Origin: CAZVWH01 sp964631175
Lineage (GTDB): Bacteria > Planctomycetota > Phycisphaerae > Sedimentisphaerales > Anaerobacaceae
Direction of reading: 5' to 3'
Assembly (NCBI GenBank): GCA_964631175.1
Contig: CAZVWH010000007.1
Location: forward strand, 1-53,239
Length of the DNA: 53,239 bases
Shown: positions 7,505 through 15,347 of the stretch, piece after piece
Layout of the letters: each line of letters starts with the position of its first letter
Position numbering within the stretch: position 1 is the stretch's first letter
Position numbers and translations under genes: made by a program
Notes under the pieces: model-generated
Told to the model about the DNA's origin: nothing
Databases searched by the model: none
Seen by the model: only the letters and a program-made list of their open reading frames with translations

Positions 7505-8770
7505 ATGATACGAAACAAGTACATTATTATTCTGGGTGCTTTATTATTGAGTGCCGATATCGGGATAGCTGCTAATGAGCAGCTAAAGCTGGCAAAGCGT
7601 TACGTAATCACCGACTATGGGGCACTCGGCGATGGCCAAACAGTGAATACCAAGGCCATCCAAACGGCCATCGACAAGTGCGCCTCCGACGGCGGCGGTG
7701 TGCTCGTCGTGGGCAAGGGAACATTTCTTACAGGCTCAATCTTTTTTAAGCAGGGTGTGGATTTGCTTCTGGAAAAAGAAAGCATCCTCAAAGGCACGGT
7801 CGAGCCGAACGACTATCCGCAGATCGATACACGCTGGGAAGGTGAGGAACGAATCTGGACAGCAGCTTTAGTCAACTTCTTCAATATGAAGGATGTGAAC
7901 TTGACCGGCCCAGGTCAGATTGACGGCTCAGGCGATCAGTGGATGGAACGTTTTCCAAGAGGCAGCCGTAAATTGCGTATCGGTCGGCCACGTTTGATTG
8001 CCATCCAAAATTGTAAAGATGTCCTTGTATCCGGATTATCATTTAAGAATCAGGCCTGCTGGTGTTTGTTTATTCTCTACTCCGAGAATGTGGTCGTGAA
8101 GAACCTCACCATCCGAGCCGAGCACAATATTATCAGTTCCGACGGTATCGATGTGGATTCCAGCAAGAATGTATTGATAATAAGCTGTGACATTGATGTG
8201 AATGACGATTGTATTGCTATTAAATCGGGCAAGGACGAGGACGGCCGGCGTGTGAATCGGCCTGCCGAGGACATCATAGTCGAGAAGTGTCGGTTCCGTT
8301 ATGGCCACGGCGGCGTTTCGATGGGAAGTGAAATGTCCGGCGGCATTCGCAATGTGGAGGTACGTGATTGCGTTGTGGAAGCAGACAATTGGGCCCCGAT
8401 TCGCTTTAAATCTCAGCCCAGCCGTGGTGGCGTGGTCGAAAATATTACCTATCGGGACATTGTGCTTCAGGACACTCGCAAGGCATTTGAGTTTAATATG
8501 GAATGGCGGATGAGGCCACCCATTAAACCGCCTTCAGACCCATTGCCGGTTGTGCGCAACGTCAAGATTATAAACGTCTCCGGCACAGTTAAATCCGTTG
8601 GCGACATGCACGGGCTGAAGGATAGTCCTATTCGGAACGTGACGTTTGAAAATTGTAAGATTAAGGCCCAGAAGGGTTTTACTCTTGAGAATGTTGAGGA
8701 TGTTGATCTTTCCGGCCTCTCCATCGAAGTCGAGCAGGGTAAGGCAATAATACGCAGAAACGCTCAATAA
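7505..8770 (+). CDS. GH28 polygalacturonase-family hydrolase
   Basis: This 421-aa secreted enzyme has a signal peptide (about residues 1-22) and a parallel beta-helix fold. The opening is typical (YGALGDGQTVNTKAIQTAID...GGG). Catalytic positions are visible: Asp213 in DGIDVDS, the pair Asp234-Asp235 in NDDCIAIKSG, and His268 in GHGGVSMGSE, with an RFKS segment near 8400 in the usual RIK place. GH28 enzymes hydrolyse alpha-1,4-galacturonosyl links, either in homogalacturonan or rhamnogalacturonan; exo and endo types cannot be told apart here. AGGAG at 7494-7498 supports the start. It lies 130 bases after the sulfatase and 80 before a GH2 enzyme, so the three are probably co-transcribed. Confidence 0.9.
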   Translation: MIRNKYIIILGALLLSADIGIAANEQLKLAKRYVITDYGALGDGQTVNTKAIQTAIDKCASDGGGVLVVGKGTFLTGSIFFKQGVDLLLEKESILKGTVEPNDYPQIDTRWEGEERIWTAALVNFFNMKDVNLTGPGQIDGSGDQWMERFPRGSRKLRIGRPRLIAIQNCKDVLVSGLSFKNQACWCLFILYSENVVVKNLTIRAEHNIISSDGIDVDSSKNVLIISCDIDVNDDCIAIKSGKDEDGRRVNRPAEDIIVEKCRFRYGHGGVSMGSEMSGGIRNVEVRDCVVEADNWAPIRFKSQPSRGGVVENITYRDIVLQDTRKAFEFNMEWRMRPPIKPPSDPLPVVRNVKIINVSGTVKSVGDMHGLKDSPIRNVTFENCKIKAQKGFTLENVEDVDLSGLSIEVEQGKAIIRRNAQ

Positions 8771-8794
8771 AAATTGAGGTTTTTGGCATTTGAT

Positions 8795-8814
8795 GTGTGC
8801 ATAGCGCACTCTAC
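8795..8814 (+). repeat. Short dispersed repeat, GTGTGCA...GCACTCTAC
   Basis: A similar sequence occurs at 15157-15177 and, inverted, at 825-840. It sits between the GH28 and GH2 genes. Confidence 0.35.
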
Positions 8815-8850
8815 ATATTTTCGCGGCTGATAAAAAAAGGAGAGAACACA

Positions 8851-11772
8851 ATGAACACCCAAACAAGCTCTATAATTGTAGCAATTGTAGCAGCGATGAT
8901 AATGCTTGCGTTTGGATGCAACCTTGCGTCGATGGCTGGTGCTCAAACAGAAGAGCCATCAATGCAGCAAAACTCGGACCTCATGGCACGACGGGTAATA
9001 AGCTTCAATCGAGGCTGGAAGTTCGCCAAAGGAAGTCACCAGGGAGCCGAAGCGCTGGAATTTGACGACTCGGCTTGGCAAGCGGTCCGGCTGCCGCACG
9101 ATTGGGCAATTGCAGGTCCGTTCAACGCAGAAGAAAACGGCTACGCCGGCAAGCTTCCCTGGAGAGGACTCGGCTGGTATCGAAAGACATTCACGCTTGA
9201 TAAGGCTGACGAAGGTAAACGGGTGTATTTTGATTTTGATGGTGTGATGGCGTTTCCAAAGGTTTATGTTAACGGCCAATTAGCCGGCGAGTGGGACTAC
9301 GGATATATGTCGTTCCGTGTGGATGCCACGCCATACGTTAAGCTCGGCGAAGATAATATGATTGCGGTTCGTGTGGATACACGCCGGCACGGCACTCGAT
9401 GGTATCCCGGCGCGGGGTTATACCGCAAGGTGACAGAGACCATCTGCGAGCCGGTTCACGTGGCGCATTGGGCAACGTTTGTCACTACGCCGGATGTAAG
9501 TGACACGGAAGCCTCGGTTCGAGTGCGCTCAACCGTGGAAAACCACCTTGACAAAGAATCGAAGGCTACTGTAGATGTCGTGCTGTTGGGGCCGGACGGT
9601 CAAGTAGCAGCGATGGGCGGAAAGGGCGATACTGTGCCAGCGAGCAGCTCGTCTCTGAGGGGCAAGCGCGAGTTCGACCTGTCGTTGAAGGTGACGAATC
9701 CCCAGCGATGGGACATCACCAGTCCGAAGTTATACACTGCCAAGACAATTGTCCGAATGGACGGTAAAATAGTGGATATGGATGTCACTACCTTCGGCAT
9801 CCGCACATTTCGTTTAACAGCCGACGACGGATTTCATCTCAATGGTCGCCGAGTTCAGCTCTATGGCGTGAACCTGCACCATGACCATGGGCCGCTCGGA
9901 GCAGCCTTTTATACTCGTGCGATGGAAAGACAGCTCGAAATAATGCGTGAAATGGGCGTCAATGCCATCCGTACCAGCCACAATCCGCCGGCACCGGAGC
10001 TGCTCGATTTGTGCGACCGGATGGGATTCGTTGTATGGGATGAGTGCTTTGATAAGTGGGATAATAAGGCTGGACGTATCAAGGGTAAGCCGCCGTTGGA
10101 AGAGTACGGCGAAAAGCAGATTCGCAACTTCGTAATGCGCGACCGCAATCACCCATGTATTGTCGTCTGGTCGATTGGTAACGAGATTGGAAACCAGCCT
10201 TATGATAGGGAGGGTAAGTCAGGCGAAAGGGTGAAATTTATGAGTGACTTCGTGCGTAAATACGATCCGACGCGTCCTGTGGGAATGGCCTGTCATATTC
10301 CAAACACGGTTGATGAGCCGATTCTTGATGCGCTGGACTTTACCGGCTGGAATTACATGCGTAGGTACGCTCGGTACAGACAGAGCTATCCCGACAAAAC
10401 CATAATCTATAGCGAGTCGGCCTCGACCTTGAGCACACGAGGATTCTACGAGTTGCCGTTTCCTGAAAGGAAAACAGATTTTTCACAAAAACAACATCAG
10501 GTGGCTTCTTATGATTTGAATGCTGCGGCATGGTCGGATATTTCGGATACCGAGTTTAAACTAATGGAGGACGACAGCTTCGTGGCCGGTGAATTCGTCT
10601 GGACGGGCTTTGATTATTTAGGTGAGCCGACGCCTTTTGTGCAAGAAGCTCGAAGCTCTTATTTCGGCATTGTTGACCTTTGCGGCATACCCAAGGACCG
10701 CTTCTATCTATATCGTAGTTATTGGCGGCCGGATGTGATCACTGTGCACGTCCTTCCACACTGGAACTGGCCCAATAGAATCGGACAAAATGTCCCTGTC
10801 TTTGTCTATACCAATGGCGATTCGACGGAACTCTTTCTCAATGGCAAATCACTGGGCAGACGAACGAAAGGAGTGCTGCCCGAAAAGCCGGTCAATTTTG
10901 CACATAGCAGATATGCCACTGCCAGCTCCGTCGAGCTAAATAATGTCACTGCCAATGCTAACGACGCCAACAATACCACGCGTTGGTGTGCGGCAAACGC
11001 TGACGCCAATCAATGGTGGCAAGTTGATTTAGGTGAGGTAAGGCCCATAAAGTATCTTGCTATAGATTTTGAGAAAGAGGAAAAAAACTATGGCTACCGG
11101 ATCAAAGCCTCAACAGATGCTTCGTCCTGGCAGACTATCGTAACCAAGAATACAAGCAGGTATCCGCGGTGGGGCGGCCCGACTCAGATATTCCACGAAG
11201 TGGATGCCAATGCCAGATACCTGCGGATTGAATTCACCAAGCTGCAACAAGAGACATGGGCCAGTATTCGAGAATTTGGTGTTTATCCGGAAAAGGTAGA
11301 GTCAGACTATTATACAGCAACGTATAAGTACCGTTTGCGCTGGAATGACGTTATATATGAGCCGGGCGAGCTGAAAGCGGTTGCTTATAAAGGCGGAAAA
11401 GAGATTGGCCAGGCGATTATGCGCACAGCAGGCGAGCCGGCGGCGATTCGTTTAACACCCGACCGGAAAGAGCTTCAGGCCACAGGCCAAGACCTGTGCT
11501 ATATCTTAGTTGAGGCTTTCGATGAGAAGGGGACACTTTGTCCGCTGGCAGAAAATATGGTTAAGTTCAAAGTAGATGGTCCTGCTGAGATTGCCGGCGT
11601 CGGCAACGGTAATCCCCTCTCGCTTGAGCCTTTTCAGGCAAGTTATCGAAAACTATTTTCCGGCAAGGCGATGTTAATTCTGCGAACTGTTGAAGGAAAG
11701 CCCGGCCAGGTGAAAGTTACTGCCGAAAGCGATGGTTTGAAATCGGCGGAAGTTACTGTGCAGTGCCGGTAG
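8851..11772 (+). CDS. GH2 beta-galactosidase-type enzyme with nested F5/8-type carbohydrate-binding domain
   Basis: A 973-aa exported glycoside hydrolase of family 2. Order: signal sequence with a Cys at residue 23 (possible lipoprotein, imperfect lipobox), sugar-binding beta domain (about 40-200), Ig-like domain, TIM barrel (about 320-610), then a DUF4982-type domain and a final Ig-like domain. The acid/base is Glu445 (WSIGNEI); the nucleophile is most likely Glu522 (IYSESAS). A discoidin-like F5/8 type C domain (about 685-813, with WWQVDLG and YLRIEF) is inserted inside the DUF4982 domain. The paralogue at 15348 has the same domain without the insert. AAGGAGAG before the ATG at 8851 fixes the start; an in-frame GTG at 8797 is unlikely. 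It probably removes terminal beta-galactose from galactan side chains. Confidence 0.88.
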   Translation: MNTQTSSIIVAIVAAMIMLAFGCNLASMAGAQTEEPSMQQNSDLMARRVISFNRGWKFAKGSHQGAEALEFDDSAWQAVRLPHDWAIAGPFNAEENGYAGKLPWRGLGWYRKTFTLDKADEGKRVYFDFDGVMAFPKVYVNGQLAGEWDYGYMSFRVDATPYVKLGEDNMIAVRVDTRRHGTRWYPGAGLYRKVTETICEPVHVAHWATFVTTPDVSDTEASVRVRSTVENHLDKESKATVDVVLLGPDGQVAAMGGKGDTVPASSSSLRGKREFDLSLKVTNPQRWDITSPKLYTAKTIVRMDGKIVDMDVTTFGIRTFRLTADDGFHLNGRRVQLYGVNLHHDHGPLGAAFYTRAMERQLEIMREMGVNAIRTSHNPPAPELLDLCDRMGFVVWDECFDKWDNKAGRIKGKPPLEEYGEKQIRNFVMRDRNHPCIVVWSIGNEIGNQPYDREGKSGERVKFMSDFVRKYDPTRPVGMACHIPNTVDEPILDALDFTGWNYMRRYARYRQSYPDKTIIYSESASTLSTRGFYELPFPERKTDFSQKQHQVASYDLNAAAWSDISDTEFKLMEDDSFVAGEFVWTGFDYLGEPTPFVQEARSSYFGIVDLCGIPKDRFYLYRSYWRPDVITVHVLPHWNWPNRIGQNVPVFVYTNGDSTELFLNGKSLGRRTKGVLPEKPVNFAHSRYATASSVELNNVTANANDANNTTRWCAANADANQWWQVDLGEVRPIKYLAIDFEKEEKNYGYRIKASTDASSWQTIVTKNTSRYPRWGGPTQIFHEVDANARYLRIEFTKLQQETWASIREFGVYPEKVESDYYTATYKYRLRWNDVIYEPGELKAVAYKGGKEIGQAIMRTAGEPAAIRLTPDRKELQATGQDLCYILVEAFDEKGTLCPLAENMVKFKVDGPAEIAGVGNGNPLSLEPFQASYRKLFSGKAMLILRTVEGKPGQVKVTAESDGLKSAEVTVQCR

Positions 11773-11777
11773 TTAAA

Positions 11778-11803
11778 CGTTGCCGTACCGGCGACGGCTA
11801 AAC
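11778..11803 (+). repeat. Hairpin element ending in GCTAAAC
   Basis: CGTTGCCG pairs with CGGCGACG (one G-T pair) around TAC, followed by GCTAAAC. It lies 6 bases after the GH2 stop codon. Confidence 0.55.
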
Positions 11804-11809
11804 AAAGTA

Positions 11810-11860
11810 TTTAGCCCCCCAATCCTTCGACTCCGCTCAGGACAGGTTTATTGGGGGGTT
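11810..11860. repeat. Palindromic element with CCTTCGAC...CTCAGGACAGG core
   Basis: The arms CCCCCCAAT (11815-11823) and ATTGGGGGG (11850-11858) enclose a core shared with 21201-21253, which is the same element inverted. TTTAG precedes the left arm, the mirror image of the CTAAA tail. Confidence 0.7.
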
Positions 11861-11881
11861 CACAAAAAAAAGGGGTGAATT

Positions 11882-12196
11882 ATGCGAATCGCATTTAAGA
11901 TGTCGGTAAATAAGGGCATGGAGGAAGAATACGAAAAAAGACATAATCCTATATGGAAAGAGCTGGAGGACACCTTAAAAGAGCATGGAGTCATTACTTA
12001 TTCGATATTCTTAGAACCGACAACAAATGAGCTTTTTGCCTACGCAGAGATTGAATCGAAGGAGAAATGGGATAAGGTTGCAGAAACCGACATTTGCAAA
12101 AAGTGGTGGGGGTATATGAGTCCGCTGATGCCCTCAAACGAGGACAATAGTCCAAAGTCGGTCGAATTGAAAGAGGTATTTCACATAGAACGATAA
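11882..12196 (+). CDS. rhaM: L-rhamnose mutarotase
   Basis: This 104-aa cytoplasmic enzyme interconverts alpha and beta anomers of L-rhamnose. It is full length and carries the family signature: KM...GMEEEYEKRH with the likely catalytic His21, SIFLEPTTNELFAYAEIE, the conserved WDKVAET...CKKWWGYM segment and the end SVELKEVFHIE. Its place among a GH106-like rhamnosidase, a PL11 lyase and GH28 enzymes fits: rhamnose freed outside the cell would enter as mixed anomers. The next gene, an aldo/keto reductase, starts 20 bases on, so the two are almost certainly co-transcribed. No rhamnose isomerase or kinase lies in the window. Confidence 0.88.
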   Translation: MRIAFKMSVNKGMEEEYEKRHNPIWKELEDTLKEHGVITYSIFLEPTTNELFAYAEIESKEKWDKVAETDICKKWWGYMSPLMPSNEDNSPKSVELKEVFHIER

Positions 12197-12215
12197 TTCA
12201 ATAGGAGGTAAATAA

Positions 12216-13199
12216 ATGCAATACCGAGAATTAGGACGTACAGGCTGGAAGGTCTCTGCGGTTAGCTTCGGAGCATGGGCCATCGGAGGGGCGTGGGGTC
12301 AAGTCGAGGACTCTGAATCTTTGGCGGCGTTACATAGGGCAGTTGAGCTTGGAGTCAATTTCTTCGACACTGCCGATGTCTATGGTGACGGTCGCAGCGA
12401 ACGGCTGGTGGCACAATTACGCCGTGAGCATAAAGGGCAGATACACATTACCACAAAGGCAGGGCGTCGGCTGAATCCGCATACGGCAGATGGTTACAAT
12501 CGCAAGAACCTCACAGCCTTTGTCGAGCGAAGCCTCAAAAATCTCGATACGGACACAATTGACCTGCTTCAATTGCATTGTCCGCCTACTGAGGTTTACT
12601 ATAGGCCGGAGGTCTTTGGCGTGCTCGATGACATGGTCAAGGCAGGAAAAATCCGCTATTACGGCGTGAGTGTCGAAAGAGTGGAAGAGGCGCTTAAGGC
12701 GATTGAGTTCCCGAACGTGCAGAGTGTGCAGCTTATTTTCAACATGTTCCGGCATAGACCGGCAGAGCTATTCTTCGAGCAGGCCAAAAAACGCAAAGTG
12801 GGTATATTAGCTCGCGTACCGTTAGCATCGGGTATGCTGACGGGCAAATTAAAATCCGACAGCACCTTTGCGCCGGATGACCATCGACAGTTTAACCGGC
12901 ACGGCGAGCAATTTGACAGAGGCGAGACTTTCGCCGGCGTTGATTACGAGGTTGGCCTAAAGGCGGTTGAGAAATTAAAAGCGCTTTGTCCGACGGGTAT
13001 GACTATGGTACAGTTTGCCCTTCGCTGGATTTTGATGTTTGATGCGCTGACGTGTGCCATTCCGGGGGCCAAGCGGCCGTCTCAGGCGGATGAGAATTTT
13101 GCAGCGGCAGACCTACCCGCCTTATCCAAGAAAACGATGAGCGATGTGCGTGCCATCTACGATAGTAACATCCGCGAATTAGTGCACCATTACTGGTAA
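12216..13199 (+). CDS. Aldo/keto reductase
   Basis: A 327-aa NADPH-dependent oxidoreductase with a TIM-barrel fold. The tetrad is complete: Asp51 (FFDTAD), Tyr56 (DVYG), Lys81 (TTKAG) and His121 (LQLHCP). The C-terminal cofactor site is recognisable (ALTCAIPGAKRPSQADEN, about residues 285-303). No signal peptide is present. AGGAGG at 12203-12208 precedes the ATG. It follows rhaM by 20 bases and leads to GH9, so it probably acts on a deoxy-sugar or uronate product of the locus. Members of this family serve non-phosphorylating rhamnose or fucose breakdown, but also many unrelated aldehydes. The substrate remains inferred from context only. Confidence 0.85.
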   Translation: MQYRELGRTGWKVSAVSFGAWAIGGAWGQVEDSESLAALHRAVELGVNFFDTADVYGDGRSERLVAQLRREHKGQIHITTKAGRRLNPHTADGYNRKNLTAFVERSLKNLDTDTIDLLQLHCPPTEVYYRPEVFGVLDDMVKAGKIRYYGVSVERVEEALKAIEFPNVQSVQLIFNMFRHRPAELFFEQAKKRKVGILARVPLASGMLTGKLKSDSTFAPDDHRQFNRHGEQFDRGETFAGVDYEVGLKAVEKLKALCPTGMTMVQFALRWILMFDALTCAIPGAKRPSQADENFAAADLPALSKKTMSDVRAIYDSNIRELVHHYW

Positions 13200-13260
13200 G
13201 ATTATGCCTTATATTAAAGGGCCAAATCAAATCTTCATTTTATGAAAGGCAGGTGCAAAA

Positions 13261-15104
13261 ATGAAAATTAGTTTATTAGTTACTACAATCTTTTTTCTGT
13301 CTGCTGCAAATTGTACTTTGGGTACAGATTCGGATATTCGCTTGAATTCTTTAGGTTTCCTTCCTGGAATGCAGAAGAAAGCTACGGTCATTGCCGAGTG
13401 TTCCGATTTCGTCGTGAAAAAAGTCTCGGACGGCCAGGCAGCTTATTCGGCTGCAGTAACAGGACCGTTTTCCCAACAGGATGTAAATCAGGTGGTCTGG
13501 ATAGCTGATTTTTCCCAGGTAACTGATAAAGGCAAATTTTATCTTGAAGTGCCGGATGTGGGTCGTTCCATCGACTTTGAAATCGGTGACACAGTCTATG
13601 ACTTTGCTTTTTACACGGTGATGCGCGGCTTTTATCTGTGGCGTTGTGGCACAGCGGTCGAAGGCAAACATAATAATATAACTTATTCGCAGGCCGCGTG
13701 CCATCTTGAAGACGCATATCAGGATTATATGGGTATCGACGACACGTCGCGGCGAGATGGTACCGGCGGCTGGCACGATGCGGGCGATTATGGCAAATAT
13801 ACTGTCAATGCCGGTGTCACGGTAGGAGCAATGTTTATGGCCTGGGACCACTTCCAGGATAAACTTAACAAAGTTTCACTCAATATTCCAGATACTGCAC
13901 CGGGCTGGCCGGATTTCTTAAAAGAGCTAAAGTGGGAAATTGACTGGCTCTTGAAAATGCAATATCCGGACGGCTCAGGAAGAGTCTCACATAAGCTGAC
14001 GCGTTTGAACTTCTCGGGTTTTATTATGCCGGAAAAGGATTTAGAGAAGAGATACTTTACCGATTGGAGTTCTGCAGCTACTGCTGATTTCGTCGCTATG
14101 ATGGCTATGGCAGCCAGATACTTTAAGCCCTACGATGCCGAATATGCACGAACCTGTTTGGATGCGGCAAAGAATAGTTATACATTTTTAAAAAATAATC
14201 CGGATTATAAAAGGTTCCAGCAGGGAGACTTTAGAACAGGCGCTTATCAAACTTCCGACACCGACGACCGTCTGTGGGCAGCGGCTGAGATGTGGCAGAC
14301 TACGGGTGAGGCTCAATACCTCAGGGACTTCGAGGAAAAAGCCAAAGCTGCTTTCACTCACAGAAAACAAGGAGAAGCACAGTCCTCTGATGGCAAAGTA
14401 GATGAGGACTGGGATTGGGGTAATGTCAGAAACCTCGGCATGTTCACTTATGTCCTTTCTAAAAGGCAGGGAAGAAATTCCGAGCTGCTGGGGAATATAC
14501 GCCGGAACTTAGTTTCGACTGCCGATGCCATCGTTGCCAAAGGAAATAAGAACGTGTACGGCAGGCCCTTAGCCGGCAGATATTATTGGGGCTGCAACGG
14601 CACAGTCGCCAGACAGGTGTTGAATTTACAGGTAGCCAACAAAATATCGCCGGATCCGAAATATGTGAATGCAGCCTTGGATGCTGTAAGTCATATATTC
14701 GGAAGAAATTATTATAACCGCAGCTATGTCACCGGCTTGGGACATCAACCGCCGATGAATCCGCATGATAGGCGCAGCGGCGCCGACGGCATAAAAGAGC
14801 CATGGCCAGGCTATCTCGTGGGAGGCGGACATTCTGCGACGGGCTGGCAGGACATTGAGGGAAGTTACCAGACCAATGAAATTGCCATCAACTGGCAAGC
14901 AGCTCTGGTNNNNNNNNNNNNNNNNNNNNNNNNNNNNNNNNNNNNNNNNNNNNNNNNNNNNNNNNNNNNNNNNNNNNNNNNNNNNNNNNNNNNNNNNNNN
15001 NNNNNNNNNTTGAGGGAAGTTACCAGACCAATGAAATTGCCATCAACTGGCAAGCAGCTCTGGTCTATGCCCTTGCAGGTTTTACCAGCGGTCAGTCCCA
15101 ATAA
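13261..15104 (+). CDS. GH9 glycoside hydrolase, interrupted by a scaffold gap
   Basis: A secreted family 9 hydrolase with an inverting mechanism, usually an endo- or exo-beta-1,4-glucanase. It has a signal peptide (about residues 1-22), an N-terminal Ig-like domain (to about 105) and an (alpha/alpha)6 barrel. The DAGD motif holds Asp173 and the base Asp176; the acid is Glu540 in NEIAINW. A 100-N gap (14910-15009) lies in the last codons. The 55 bases before it are repeated exactly after it, so the gap is a failed contig overlap. Removing 155 bases restores one frame that ends ...NWQAALVYALAGFTSGQSQ at 15104, about 562 aa. A frame read straight through the Ns to 15138 has a nonsense tail. It is the one cellulase-type enzyme in an otherwise pectin-directed cluster. 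Confidence 0.9.
14910..15009. other. Assembly gap of 100 N
   Basis: The 55 bases at 14855-14909 are identical to 15010-15064. The fixed gap length and duplicated flanks indicate overlapping contig ends, not missing sequence. Confidence 0.95.
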
Positions 15105-15156
15105 GACCGCAGCGAAACATAAAAATTGTATCTTATAATAATGTTCGTTAAAAAAA

Positions 15157-15177
15157 AGTGTGCACCGCCCACTCTAC
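15157..15177 (+). repeat. Short dispersed repeat, GTGTGCA...CACTCTACC
   Basis: It resembles 8795-8814 and, inverted, 825-840. It lies between the GH9 and GH2 genes. Confidence 0.35.
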
Positions 15178-15347
15178 CTGCTTACTCCATCGAAAGCGGA
15201 TGAAGCAATTTCAATCAATCGAAAACTAATATTGATAACGGAAGACGGTAGAGCAGAGCTTGCTTCATCATCACTACGATAGCAGAGGCAGGAGGCATGA
15301 CAAGACGAGATGGTCAGTTTGTGTAAATTAGAAGGGAGTAGATTGAA

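Noticed and set aside
10585..10620. Glu in GEFVWTGFDY as GH2 nucleophile
   Set aside because: In LacZ the matching segment (GGFVWDWVDQ) follows the nucleophile; the better candidate is Glu522 in SESAS.
14855..15064. Real 55-bp duplication in the GH9 gene
   Set aside because: It flanks exactly 100 Ns and disappears when the gap is closed in frame; it is an assembly overlap.
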